DNA of 64,000 nucleotides from Levilactobacillus acidifarinae DSM 19394 = JCM 15949 (GTDB lineage Bacteria > Bacillota > Bacilli > Lactobacillales > Lactobacillaceae): the NCBI RefSeq assembly GCF_001434835.1, contig NZ_AZDV01000026.1, positions 524,073 to 588,072 of the forward strand. The letters are read 5' to 3'. Below are positions 38,353 through 46,694 of the stretch, one piece after another. The notes below the pieces were generated by a model. The model saw nothing but the letters and a program-made list of their open reading frames with translations. It searched no databases and was not told the DNA's origin. Both the position numbers and the translations under genes were made by a program. Position 1 is the stretch's first letter; every line of letters begins with the position of its first letter.

Positions 38353-38910
38353 ATGACATCATCTAAATTGTTGACGGTGGCCTTAGCGACGCTGTCGGCC
38401 GGTCTGGTTTTCGCGGCACCACAACAAGCGTCCGCGGCCAAGGTGCACAAAGCGAACTACCGCGTAGCCAAGTACGCCGGCTTTACCAAGAGCTACCGGA
38501 CGGGATACCTGACTAACCGTCAGTGGAATTATTCTTTTTATAAATTAAACCAGGCCCTCAACAAGCCCAGCAAGACGGTTGCTTTTAAAATCAAAAATAG
38601 TTTAACGCCCGTAAAGGTCAAGAAGACCGGCGTCAACGCGGACCACGAAACGGCTTTTGCGGTCAAATACCAAAAGAAAGTCGCCACGGAGGAATATTGG
38701 CGGTCCTACAGCACCCTTTACCCGTACAACTCCTCTAAGCTCGATGCCACGACCGTGACGTCCCAAACGACACCGTACTCCGGTAAAGCCGTCTTACCCC
38801 ACGGCACCAAGACCAACCAATTAAAGGTCTGGATGACCATCAAACACGGTAATAAGACGGTTTTCTACAAGCACGTCAAGAATGGCTGGAAATACAGTGG
38901 GACCATGTAA
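38353..38910 (+). CDS. Secreted basic protein, function unknown
   Basis: 185 residues with a clear signal peptide: SSKLLTVALATLSAGLVFA, cleavage probably after ASA (about residue 28). The mature part is rich in Lys, Tyr and Thr, with no Cys and no LPXTG, so it is likely released or bound to the wall by charge. The pattern YRVAKYAGFTKSYRTGYLTNRQ resembles unassigned lactobacillar exported proteins. I do not recognise a domain. GGGGG precedes the ATG, and a bidirectional terminator follows. Confidence 0.8.
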   Translation: MTSSKLLTVALATLSAGLVFAAPQQASAAKVHKANYRVAKYAGFTKSYRTGYLTNRQWNYSFYKLNQALNKPSKTVAFKIKNSLTPVKVKKTGVNADHETAFAVKYQKKVATEEYWRSYSTLYPYNSSKLDATTVTSQTTPYSGKAVLPHGTKTNQLKVWMTIKHGNKTVFYKHVKNGWKYSGTM

Positions 38911-38917
38911 CCTAGTG

Positions 38918-38963
38918 AAAATAGAGTTTCTTTGGGAAATCATTCTCAGAGAAACTCTATTTT
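38918..38963. terminator. Bidirectional terminator
   Basis: 14-bp arms AAAATAGAGTTTCT (38918-38931) and its complement (38950-38963) with an 18-base loop, followed by T runs on both strands. Confidence 0.85.
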
Positions 38964-38979
38964 TATTAAGAAATAACTA

Positions 38980-39063
38980 TTAAGGTTCTCGGCGTGATAA
39001 CCAGTAACTATACAGGGCAATCCCTAGGGCGACCAGCGCCAAAATGATGAGTAGTAACCGCAT
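38980..39063 (-). CDS. Possible 27-residue single-span membrane peptide
   Basis: Reads MRLLLIILALVALGIA then LYSYWLSRREP and stop: one membrane helix with a short basic tail. It begins downstream of a GGTG-type site and ends just before a terminator usable on the minus strand. Small proteins of this shape are often real but too short for gene finders. No homology is claimed. Confidence 0.4.
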   Translation of the reverse strand: MRLLLIILALVALGIALYSYWLSRREP

Positions 39064-39148
39064 GTTGGAACACCAGCTTTCTTAGATTTAGTGTATCAAA
39101 TTCACGACGCTTCGGGGTAATCTCTTTAAATTAGCTTAAGCGTATTAT

Positions 39149-39213
39149 CTTAATAAGAAAAATACGCGGGTGTTACACGATTGACTTATTAAGCGCGTAT
39201 ACTAAACTATAAT
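39149..39213 (+). promoter_or_regulatory. Promoter region of the TIR-like gene with nested inverted repeats
   Basis: CTTAATAAG (39149-39157) is the reverse complement of CTTATTAAG (39185-39193), and ATACGCG (39162-39168) that of CGCGTAT (39194-39200). TTGACT (39181-39186) and TATAAT (39208-39213) are present but 21 bases apart; TATACT at 39198 is an alternative -10. The repeats cover the core promoter and could be operator half-sites. Confidence 0.5.
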
Positions 39214-39240
39214 TAAACGAGACGAAGGGACGACCATCCG

Positions 39241-39639
39241 GTGAGCAAAATAATTGTGAATTATCAGGAAACTGACCCGTTAGCCCATTCTTTTCGTGTG
39301 CAACTAAGTGATTGGTCGGCGGCTAGCTGGGATTTTCCCGCACTCAGTTTTCACGACCAACAACCGGCAGTAGCTTTTGATAGCCGGCAGGCACGCCCCG
39401 TTAAACGACAACTTCGCCGTGAAATTAAAGCCACTCAGGGCGTTTTAGTGGTGATTAGTCGTGAAACCTGGCAGTCCGAATGGGTTAATTGGGAAATTAA
39501 TACAGTGGTTCAGCAGGACAAACAACTTTTAGCCGTTAAATTAGATGCGACCAGCATCACACCGCTGGCTTTATTTGAAGCGGATCCGCTGTGGATTAAT
39601 TCGTTTGATCCCCACGCGTTGGCCCAAGGATCGATTTAA
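39241..39639 (+). CDS. TIR-like domain protein (MTH538/ThsB-like), orphan
   Basis: 132 residues, no membrane segment. The core VLVVISRETWQSEWVNWEI (68-86) followed by KQLLAVKLD resembles the MTH538 TIR-like domain found in Thoeris ThsB proteins, including the Trp and the Glu (Glu85) in the place of the TIR catalytic Glu. The N-terminus lacks the usual KVFISYHH sequence but has KIIVNYQE in that position. No ThsA-like, NADase or SLOG partner is nearby. The GTG at 39241 follows GAAGGGA. It sits just upstream of tRNA-Ser. Family assignment is by eye. Confidence 0.65.
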   Translation: MSKIIVNYQETDPLAHSFRVQLSDWSAASWDFPALSFHDQQPAVAFDSRQARPVKRQLRREIKATQGVLVVISRETWQSEWVNWEINTVVQQDKQLLAVKLDATSITPLALFEADPLWINSFDPHALAQGSI

Positions 39640-39653
39640 TTTTCAAACAGGCC

Positions 39654-39681
39654 TTGCATTTATATTCATTATTGGTAGAAT
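39654..39681 (+). promoter_or_regulatory. tRNA-Ser promoter
   Basis: TTGCAT (39654-39659), 16-base spacer, TAGAAT (39676-39681), twelve bases before the mature tRNA. Confidence 0.7.
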
Positions 39682-39693
39682 AGATTAAGTAAT

Positions 39694-39781
39694 GGAGAGT
39701 TGGCAGAGTGGTAATGCACCGGACTCGAAATCCGGCGAACCGGCTAATACCGGCGCGCAGGTTCAAATCCTGTACTCTCCT
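39694..39781 (+). tRNA. tRNA-Ser (anticodon CGA)
   Basis: Acceptor stem GGAGAGT/ACTCTCC, D arm, anticodon arm CCGGA-CTCGAAA-TCCGG with anticodon CGA, long variable arm with a CCGG/CCGG stem, and T arm with TTCAAAT. Reads UCG codons. No CCA is encoded. The base after the acceptor stem (discriminator) is T, where serine tRNAs usually have G. Confidence 0.96.
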
Positions 39782-39785
39782 TAAT

Positions 39786-39819
39786 AAAAACACTCAAATC
39801 AATTGATTTGAGTGTTTTT
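39786..39819 (+). terminator. Terminator after tRNA-Ser
   Basis: 15-bp perfect arms AAAAACACTCAAATC and its complement with AATT loop and a T run on the plus strand. Confidence 0.92.
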
Positions 39820-39847
39820 TTGTGGACTCATACATAGCCACACAAAA

Positions 39848-39879
39848 AGACCACTCCCCCGCGGATGGTAGAGTGGTCT
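39848..39879 (-). terminator. Terminator after the YdcF-type gene
   Basis: 9-bp arms AGACCACTC and GAGTGGTCT, followed on the minus strand by TTTTTGTG. Confidence 0.85.
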
Positions 39880-39956
39880 CGTCTTCTGGATTCTTCTATC
39901 CTAGCAGTAACCCTGATCAGACACAATTAATTTGTCGGGTAGGCTCAGTGAACTAT

Positions 39957-41033
39957 CTAAGCCCCTAAAGTTGGTAACCAAACGAGTAACCCGCTTAAGA
40001 TCACCATCAGCACCAACGCCAACGCGTGCCACTTGCGGTTACGCACGAAAATGGCGATGTATTCGCGCAGAACCGCGTTTGGTAAGAAGAAACCCGCCGT
40101 ACGTGAGCCAATTCCGTCGGCCGCTAGTCCTACCTGCCGGGCAATCATCCCCGCCCGAAAGGTATGATAATTATTAGTAACAAAGATCACTCGTGGCCGA
40201 GCTATTCCACTCGCCTGAATGATGGCCTGACTAAATTTTAAGTTCTCAAACGTGCTGGTTGACCGTTTCTCCGCAACGCCCGCCGTAGCGGGTAACCCCT
40301 GAGTCAACGCATAGGCCAGCATGGCTTGGCCTTCCGGGACCGTTTCGTCGGCACCCTGGCCCCCCGAAAAAATCATTTTAACCGGGTGTCCTGTCTTCGC
40401 CTGTTGCTTTCGGTAAAAGACCAAGCCCCGATCAATTCGTTGCTGCAACAATGGTGACACCTGATCGCCGTCTAAGAGCCCGGCCCCCAAGACAATGATA
40501 AAGTCTTGCCGCCACCGCGGGTGATTAAATTGGTACACCACCAACATGGTCAGGTAATTGTAGAACCAAAACGCCACGTAAAAGATTCCCAAATTAACCA
40601 GAACCACCAGAAACTCATCAACCAACGCTGGTAAAAACCGCCCCGCCACCTGATTGACCCAAGGCAGTAGTAGGATGGCTAACCCCAACCATAGCGTCAA
40701 CATGTTGGCCAGGGTGTGCTGCTCCCGTCGCCAGACCAACCATGCATTCCACAAGAGTAGGAAGGCTTGCAATAGGAAGGCCAAGCCAACCGCCATCAGA
40801 AATATCACGAATAGTCCCACGCTGACAATAATCAAAATCCGGTTTTCCGTTCCCAAAATCGTCATGGCTAACACCGCTAAAAAACTATACAGGGTCGCCG
40901 AGAACCATAACCCGTTACTTAACCGGCACTTATCCCGTTGATAACGCCAAGTAAAAATCAGGCCCAACCCGATGGGCACCGCCCAAAGCCAATACCAAAC
41001 CGTGGGAATGGCCGCTACGTATTGTTGTGACAT
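39957..41033 (-). CDS. YdcF/SanA-family (DUF218) membrane protein
   Basis: 358 residues. About five membrane segments precede (between 13 and 170) and one follows (336-354) a DUF218 domain with IIVLGAGLLDGDQVSPLL, then SGGQGADE and STSTFENLKFSQAI, and VIFVTNNYHTFRAG. The family includes E. coli YdcF and SanA; an envelope-related role is assumed but the reaction is unknown. AGGAGG precedes the ATG. Confidence 0.9.
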   Translation of the reverse strand: MSQQYVAAIPTVWYWLWAVPIGLGLIFTWRYQRDKCRLSNGLWFSATLYSFLAVLAMTILGTENRILIIVSVGLFVIFLMAVGLAFLLQAFLLLWNAWLVWRREQHTLANMLTLWLGLAILLLPWVNQVAGRFLPALVDEFLVVLVNLGIFYVAFWFYNYLTMLVVYQFNHPRWRQDFIIVLGAGLLDGDQVSPLLQQRIDRGLVFYRKQQAKTGHPVKMIFSGGQGADETVPEGQAMLAYALTQGLPATAGVAEKRSTSTFENLKFSQAIIQASGIARPRVIFVTNNYHTFRAGMIARQVGLAADGIGSRTAGFFLPNAVLREYIAIFVRNRKWHALALVLMVILSGLLVWLPTLGA

Positions 41034-41120
41034 TCGTTTCTCCTCCTAATGATTTCCACTATTGAGAATAGCATAAATCTCGCTAATTGACGGGTTAGAC
41101 CCCTTCTCCCGTTCAAAAAA

Positions 41121-41148
41121 CCCGTCCCCCGGTTTTCCGGGGAACGGG
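41121..41148 (-). terminator. Terminator after apt
   Basis: GC-rich hairpin CCCGTCCCCCGG/CCGGGGAACGGG with TTTT loop, followed by TTTTTTG on the minus strand. Confidence 0.9.
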
Positions 41149-41162
41149 CTACTGATTTAAAC

Positions 41163-41681
41163 TTAATAATTCATCAAACTGAAGACGTCGTAGCCCTTCA
41201 ATTGATCACGACCGTGTAAGGCGTCTAATTCGATCAAGAAGGCCGTGCCGACCACGACTCCGCCCAAGTCCTCGACCAACTTAATGGTGGCGCCAATCGT
41301 GCCCCCAGTGGCCAATAAATCGTCGGTCACCAAGACCCGTTGTCCGGGCTTGATAGCATCCTTGTGCAGGTACAGCGACGACGTGCCGTATTCCAGGTCA
41401 TAGCTGGCCTTCACGGTCGCCCGTGGCAGCTTACCTTCCTTCCGTGCCGGGGCAAAACCCACGCCTAATTCATAAGCGACCGGGCACCCCACGATAAAGC
41501 CCCGGGCTTCGGGGCCCACAATCATTTCAACGCCCTTATCTTTAGCGTACTGAACGATTTGATCAGTTGCCGCGTGGAACGCCTCACCGTCCGCCATTAA
41601 TGGGGAGATGTCGCGGAAGACAACGCCCTTTTCTGGGTAATCAGGAACACTTGCAATGTATTTGGTAAAATCAATGGCCAT
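41163..41681 (-). CDS. apt: Adenine phosphoribosyltransferase
   Basis: Salvages adenine to AMP using PRPP. The 172 residues contain the N-terminal [16 protein letters not shown], the adenine-site region [18 protein letters not shown] and the PRPP motif [13 protein letters not shown] (about 116-128). AAAGGAG precedes the ATG. It lies 16 bases after recJ, the common recJ-apt order, so purine salvage and DNA repair share a transcript. Confidence 0.97.
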   Translation of the reverse strand: MAIDFTKYIASVPDYPEKGVVFRDISPLMADGEAFHAATDQIVQYAKDKGVEMIVGPEARGFIVGCPVAYELGVGFAPARKEGKLPRATVKASYDLEYGTSSLYLHKDAIKPGQRVLVTDDLLATGGTIGATIKLVEDLGGVVVGTAFLIELDALHGRDQLKGYDVFSLMNY

Positions 41682-41697
41682 GTTAAAATTAACTCCT

Positions 41698-44019
41698 TTA
41701 TTTTAGGTCGATGAGGCTCTGGAGACGCTGCGTTAACGCCGAATCCGAACAAAGTAAGAGGTCTTGTTCGGTCTGCATCTGCTGCTGTCGTAACTGATAA
41801 CTCGGGGCACTCGTCAAATCCTGATGTCCCGGTTGCGTGACCGCATCCATGATGCCGTGAGCAATCGAAATGAACCCGCATTCGAAGAAGACCTGGATCA
41901 TAAAGACCAGTTGGGTGCGGGGGATTTGAATAAACGTGCTGAGTTGCGCCAATTGATGACCCACGTCGACGTGTTGGTGTGTTGCAACGAACTTAAATAG
42001 TTTAGCATATTGTGGGCGAGAAGGCATCCCTAAACGCGAAAGACTTTCCTTCTCGTAGAGATAGGCCGTCAACCGGGTAGGTTTAAGTTGCGTCATCGCC
42101 GCCGTCAAATCGGTCGTCAAGTCGGGACAATCAACCAGGTAAACCGGCTGATCGTCCGCGATTGGCGTCAAGGGTTGCCCCGTGTAAAGTACCGCCGTAG
42201 CCGTAGCGGGCAAATGATCGGCCAACTGCTGATACACATTTTGATGAAAGAACACGTAGGTTCCCGGCGTCGTGAACATCGCCTGGTGAAGTCGTGTGGT
42301 TCGAGCGACTACCACGGCTGGTTCTTGAGTTTGTAAGTCCTTCACCATAACCTGTAAGGAATGTCGGCCCTGCCAGACGTTATCTTCCAACGTCCCCAAC
42401 ACGGCCACCCGTTGGGCCTGTTCTAAAGCCGCCACGTTAGCGCCCGCACCGAACTGAATAGCATTCAACCGGCTACTACCCGTCTGCAACTGAAACTTCA
42501 GGTGATCGTGCGTCTTGCCAATGGCCTTCACCTGCGTGACGCTTTCCGGTTCGAAAGCAAAAACGGGTTGCGGATTGTCCGTCCCAAACGGGGCCAACTG
42601 AGCCAGATCGTGATACAACGCCATCGTGGCAGCGGGCACCGCCAACGTCGCCGCCACGGTCACATCGCTGGGGCCTTGATCGGCCAAGTGTTGCTCGACT
42701 GCAGCGGCGTCTAAAGCGTCCGCTAACGCCGGTAACTGATCGGCTGGCACCGTGAGTCCCACCGCCATGTGGTGGCCCCCAAAGGCCGTCATGAGATCGC
42801 GGTGTTGGTCGAGCGCTCCGAAGAGGTTAAAGGCCTCGACACTACGGCCAGAGCCCTTAGCCCGGCCCTCATCGTTAATGTTTAACACCAGCGTCGGTTT
42901 CCCGGTCTGTTCAACCACCTTACTGGCGACAATGCCCAAGACCCCCTCGTGCCAGTCATGGCCACTAATAACTAGTGCCTGACGAGTCTGGTGTTGGGCA
43001 TCGGTGGCTTGGGCCAACGCCGCCGTACTAATTTTAGCCACCAGTTCCTGCCGCCGCCGATTCTCCTGTTCGGTCTGTTGGGCCAACTCCTGTGCAACGG
43101 TCTCATCCAACGTCGTTAACAACTTGACGGCCGGAGCCGCATCGCCTAACCGTCCCAGGGCGTTCAAACGGGGGGCCAGGCCAAATCCAATCGATTGTTC
43201 GGTCAACTCATCCGGCTGAATCCCCGCCGTTTTCATCAACGCCCGCAAACCGGGACGTTCGTCTTGTTTGAGCAACGCCAACCCGAAATACACCAGCACC
43301 CGGTTCTCGTCAACCACGGGCACTAAATCCGCCACGGTCCCAATCGCCGCTAAATCCAATAGGTCCTGAGGAATTTCTTCGCGTAAGGCCTGAGCCACCT
43401 TAAAGGCCACCCCGGCGCCGGAAAGACCACCAAACGGGTACTCCGCGCCGGGATACCGCGGGTGAATGATGGCGTAAGCGGCGGGCAATTCCTGCGGCAA
43501 GTCGTGGTGGTCGGTCACCACCACATCCACCCCCGCTTCGTTGGCGGCCGCGATGGCGGCATTTCCCGCAACCCCGTTATCGACCGTTACGAATAGCTGC
43601 GTTCCCGCCGCAATCAGTTTTTGAAACGCCGCGACGTTGGGCCCGTAACCGTCGGTAAACCGGTTGGGAATGTAGTAGTTGACCTTAGCTCCCAGTTCGT
43701 TTAAGGTTTCGTACATGATCGACGTACTGGTCACGCCATCGGCATCGTAATCCCCGTAAATGGTGATCTGTTGGTCCGCCGCAATTGCGTCCTCGATTCG
43801 GTCGACGCCTTTTTGCATATCGTGCAGTAAGAAGGCGTCGTGCAGCTGTTCCGGTCCCGGATTTAAGAAGGCCTGGACGGCTTCAACCGTGTCCACTCCC
43901 CGATTCTGTAGAATCTGCGCGACGATGGGCGAGACCTGAGCTTCCTTGGCCAAAGTCTGTGCCGTGGCGGACGGTTGGTCCACGTGCTGGTTGTTCCAAT
44001 GATATTGGGCCGCAATCAT
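41698..44019 (-). CDS. recJ: Single-stranded-DNA-specific exonuclease RecJ
   Basis: Degrades ssDNA 5'-3' in recombination and repair. The 773 residues start with [15 protein letters not shown] (DHH motif I), [16 protein letters not shown] (the DHH motif) and the DHHA1 part with [21 protein letters not shown] in pieces. A Firmicutes-type C-terminal domain takes up the last 200 residues. I chose the ATG at 44019, ten bases after AAAGGA. An earlier ATG at 44046 lies inside the upstream hairpin and has no site. Confidence 0.96.
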   Translation of the reverse strand: MIAAQYHWNNQHVDQPSATAQTLAKEAQVSPIVAQILQNRGVDTVEAVQAFLNPGPEQLHDAFLLHDMQKGVDRIEDAIAADQQITIYGDYDADGVTSTSIMYETLNELGAKVNYYIPNRFTDGYGPNVAAFQKLIAAGTQLFVTVDNGVAGNAAIAAANEAGVDVVVTDHHDLPQELPAAYAIIHPRYPGAEYPFGGLSGAGVAFKVAQALREEIPQDLLDLAAIGTVADLVPVVDENRVLVYFGLALLKQDERPGLRALMKTAGIQPDELTEQSIGFGLAPRLNALGRLGDAAPAVKLLTTLDETVAQELAQQTEQENRRRQELVAKISTAALAQATDAQHQTRQALVISGHDWHEGVLGIVASKVVEQTGKPTLVLNINDEGRAKGSGRSVEAFNLFGALDQHRDLMTAFGGHHMAVGLTVPADQLPALADALDAAAVEQHLADQGPSDVTVAATLAVPAATMALYHDLAQLAPFGTDNPQPVFAFEPESVTQVKAIGKTHDHLKFQLQTGSSRLNAIQFGAGANVAALEQAQRVAVLGTLEDNVWQGRHSLQVMVKDLQTQEPAVVVARTTRLHQAMFTTPGTYVFFHQNVYQQLADHLPATATAVLYTGQPLTPIADDQPVYLVDCPDLTTDLTAAMTQLKPTRLTAYLYEKESLSRLGMPSRPQYAKLFKFVATHQHVDVGHQLAQLSTFIQIPRTQLVFMIQVFFECGFISIAHGIMDAVTQPGHQDLTSAPSYQLRQQQMQTEQDLLLCSDSALTQRLQSLIDLK

Positions 44020-44046
44020 TCCACTGTCATCCTTTCTAAAAGACAT

Positions 44047-44074
44047 GAAGAGTGGTGACCACGCACCACTCTTC
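44047..44074 (-). terminator. Hairpin between lapA-like gene and recJ
   Basis: Perfect 10-bp arms GAAGAGTGGT and ACCACTCTTC. The downstream minus strand has only a weak T run (ATGTCTTTT), so it may be a leaky terminator ahead of recJ. Confidence 0.5.
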
Positions 44075-44087
44075 GTTATTTTCCTGC

Positions 44088-44474
44088 TTATTTAGCTGCG
44101 AGTTTTGCCTGGAGGTCCTTCACCTGGGCCTCGAGGTCTTGAATCTGCTTATCTTGTTGCCCGACCGTTTGCTTCCCGGAATTCTTTAACCGTTTTTGCA
44201 AGCGCTGGTTGTCGTCGTCTAAGGCCTTGATGCGTTGCTGACTGCTCTTCTCCAGTTCCTTATACGCCCGATTGTGTTGAAACGTCGTGATCGTCGAAAA
44301 CAGAATCACCAGCACCGCCCCAATCAGGATGGAAACGAGTAATAAAAGAATTAACGGCCAGTGGACCGTGGTGAACCCGAACGAAACGGGCACCGATTCC
44401 ACGTTGAGGATTGCAAAGACCGCTACCACGATGACCAACAAAATGGTCACGATAATCCGCCACTGATTCTTCAA
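44088..44474 (-). CDS. LapA-domain (DUF1049) membrane protein
   Basis: 128 residues: two membrane segments (about 7-25 and 40-62) separated by [17 protein letters not shown], the LapA-domain pattern, then a charged coiled coil (about 70-128, repeats of [14 protein letters not shown] type). Function in Firmicutes is unknown. The TTG start overlaps the rnz stop by four bases (TTGA) and follows GGAGGC by about nine, so translation is probably coupled to rnz. Confidence 0.85.
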   Translation of the reverse strand: MKNQWRIIVTILLVIVVAVFAILNVESVPVSFGFTTVHWPLILLLLVSILIGAVLVILFSTITTFQHNRAYKELEKSSQQRIKALDDDNQRLQKRLKNSGKQTVGQQDKQIQDLEAQVKDLQAKLAAK

Positions 44475-45421
44475 ACCTTGGTCGCCTCCGTTTTTTTCTG
44501 AAACGCTACCGGAATCTCATCAAAATCCTTGACCACCCGGGTGTTCGCGAAGACTTCCCGAGCTTGGTGCTGTAACTCCGCGGCTAGTTTCCCCGTGTAA
44601 CGCGCCGAAATATGGTTCAATAACAACATCTTCACGTGAGCCCGTTTGGCTAACTCCGCCGCTTGAATATTTGTGGAATGGTAGTAGGCCCGCGCGAGTT
44701 TTCCTTCGCCCTTCGCAAAGGTGCTTTCGTGCACCAAGACGTTGGCGTTACGCGCCAGCTTCTCGGCGTTTGGCGTCTGCCGCGTATCACCCAAAATTGC
44801 CACGATTCTGCCCGGTTGCGCGGGTCCCAGATAATCTTGGCCGTTGATCACCCGACCATCGGCTAAGGTCACAGTCTTCCCGGCCTTCAGCTGACCGTAA
44901 AGGGGACCGGATGGTACCTGATCGGCCCGCAAGCGGTCCACCATTAGTTCTCCCGGATGGTCCTTTTCGACCACTCGGTACCCGTAACACGCGATGCGGT
45001 GATCCAAATGAGCCGCAAAGACCTGGAACTTATTGTCTTCAAAAACTAAGCCGTCGCCATTGATCTCTTGGTAATGGATCTTATACGCTAACTTAGTTTC
45101 GGTGACCCGCATGCTAACTTCCACGAAGTCCCGAATTCCCTTGGGGCCATAGATGGTTAGCGGCGAGTTGCCGCCCTGAAACGACCGACTACTTAACAGT
45201 CCCGGCAACCCAAAAATGTGATCGCCGTGGAGGTGCGTAATAAAAATTTTATCAATTTTACGGGGTTTTAGCGTGGTCCGCAAGATTTGATGCTGCGTCG
45301 CTTCCCCCACGTCAAACAACCAGACCGAATTTCGTTCATCCAGCAGGCGTAATGCCGTACTCGTGACATTCCGAAACTTTCCGGGTGATCCAGCACCCGT
45401 TCCTAAAAATTCAATTTCCAT
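44471..45421 (-). CDS. rnz: Ribonuclease Z
   Basis: Removes 3' trailers of tRNA precursors lacking CCA, fitting the CCA-less tRNA gene here. The 316 residues carry the metallo-beta-lactamase motif [16 protein letters not shown] (near 60), [15 protein letters not shown] at the N-terminus, HESTFAKGE and [10 protein letters not shown] further on. Length is typical. It precedes the lapA-like gene. Confidence 0.96.
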   Translation of the reverse strand: MEIEFLGTGAGSPGKFRNVTSTALRLLDERNSVWLFDVGEATQHQILRTTLKPRKIDKIFITHLHGDHIFGLPGLLSSRSFQGGNSPLTIYGPKGIRDFVEVSMRVTETKLAYKIHYQEINGDGLVFEDNKFQVFAAHLDHRIACYGYRVVEKDHPGELMVDRLRADQVPSGPLYGQLKAGKTVTLADGRVINGQDYLGPAQPGRIVAILGDTRQTPNAEKLARNANVLVHESTFAKGEGKLARAYYHSTNIQAAELAKRAHVKMLLLNHISARYTGKLAAELQHQAREVFANTRVVKDFDEIPVAFQKKTEATKV

Positions 45422-45581
45422 ATTTTTTTCGTTCCTATCTAATTGTTTTAAAGTCCGTTCACTATTTTAGGGGATTTTAGGGTAAATCGCAACTTTTGTC
45501 TTCGCCTTGACGCCGAGAATAAGATTAGGGTTCTCCCCTTAAATTCGGTATAATTAGGGTATTCAAGAGGAGGTGGGACCC

Positions 45582-45854
45582 GTGCGTTTAATTGATTTTG
45601 ACCGGTCAACCAGTGATCTAGCGCCCCAACTACGACTCTACGTGGAAGGCACGCCAAATCAAGCGCTGCAAGACTTACGCGTGCAAGGCGACCGGCTCGA
45701 CCTCATCACGGGAGCGGGGCGGCCGTTGACCCTAGATCAATTTCGGGCACGCACCCAACAGGTCAGCCCTACCGCGAGTCTCTTCTTAGCGGGACCGCCG
45801 CCGCAACGGCTTTACGGTTACCGACTAATTCCCCAATGTCTATTATTGGGTTAA
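45582..45854 (+). CDS. Small protein of unknown function
   Basis: 90 residues, MRLIDFDRSTSDLAPQLRLY at the start, arginine- and leucine-rich, no membrane segment, no family recognised. A good AGGAGG lies eight bases before the GTG at 45582, which argues that it is translated. It is followed 13 bases later by a lipoprotein gene in the same direction, so the two probably form an operon. Divergent from rnz. Confidence 0.7.
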   Translation: MRLIDFDRSTSDLAPQLRLYVEGTPNQALQDLRVQGDRLDLITGAGRPLTLDQFRARTQQVSPTASLFLAGPPPQRLYGYRLIPQCLLLG

Positions 45855-45867
45855 AGGAGTGCTTACC

Positions 45868-46635
45868 ATGCGTTTATCACCAACCGCCCTATTGATGGGC
45901 CTGGGTCTCAGTTGTTTATTGGTTGGCCTCAGTGGCTGCCAACCCAAAGCGCAACAAAGTAGTACCAGTTTTAAAAATGCCAGCTCGTCTAGTCACCGCT
46001 ACCAAGCTAAAAAACCTGCGGCCGCGGTGAGCCAATCCTCATCTCAAAAATTTAAACAAGATTTTCACCCCACGAAGGCCCAGACCAAGAGCCACCATTA
46101 CGTAAAATCGGGCGCGCTCACCCAAACGGGCCAGTACACTTACGATAGCGTGGGGACGAAATTAACCTTGGCGCAGGTCCAACACCCGCAAACCACCCTT
46201 AAAAGTGGTCCCTTTACTTACCGACTGACCACGGTTCGCTTGATACGCAACGTCGCTGAAACGGCTGACGCTAAGAAAATGGCGGCTCAGGCGTTGAATC
46301 TGAATACCGTTAAGAGCCCCTACTACACGCTACAAGTTAAGTTTACCATTATCAATCACCGTCACCAGGATTTAACGACTGACGGCATCAAGGGAATTCG
46401 GTTAGGCACCCAGACCGATGCGCCCTTACTCACCGCGGCCACACAACTCAGTGACGCCAGTGCCGGTAAGACCGTGCCGGCCAATAGTCGCCTCAACACC
46501 TACGCCACCGGTCTGGCCAGTCAGGGGACCGCGCCCACCTTTAAGCGGATCAAGATTGCCTTTGCCGGTGCCTACACCGCTACCCAAAAACAAGTCGTGG
46601 CGCCCAGCGCTTGGCTCACCACTAAAATCGAATAG
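45868..46635 (+). CDS. Lipoprotein of unknown function
   Basis: 255 residues. A lipoprotein signal peptide ends in VGLSGC (Cys about residue 28), so the mature protein is anchored outside the membrane. A Ser/Gln/Lys-rich linker (30-90) leads to a beta-rich domain (about 95-250) with YYTLQVKFTIINHRHQDL, reminiscent of DUF4352/DUF5068-type extracellular domains. AAAGGAG lies eight bases before the ATG at 45868. Ends before a bidirectional terminator. Confidence 0.8.
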   Translation: MRLSPTALLMGLGLSCLLVGLSGCQPKAQQSSTSFKNASSSSHRYQAKKPAAAVSQSSSQKFKQDFHPTKAQTKSHHYVKSGALTQTGQYTYDSVGTKLTLAQVQHPQTTLKSGPFTYRLTTVRLIRNVAETADAKKMAAQALNLNTVKSPYYTLQVKFTIINHRHQDLTTDGIKGIRLGTQTDAPLLTAATQLSDASAGKTVPANSRLNTYATGLASQGTAPTFKRIKIAFAGAYTATQKQVVAPSAWLTTKIE

Positions 46636-46647
46636 TCTCTAGCAATC

Positions 46648-46685
46648 AAAATGCGCGTACCCGAAATCGTGGGTACGCGCATTTT
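46648..46685. terminator. Bidirectional terminator
   Basis: Perfect 15-bp arms (46648-46662, 46671-46685) around ATGCGCGTACCC. Shared by the convergent lipoprotein and obgE genes. Confidence 0.93.
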
Positions 46686-46694
46686 AGTTGGCGT

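Noticed and set aside
39241-39782. Complete Thoeris system or integrated element at tRNA-Ser
   Set aside because: No ThsA, no integrase, and no repeat of the tRNA 3' end within the window, so neither can be supported.
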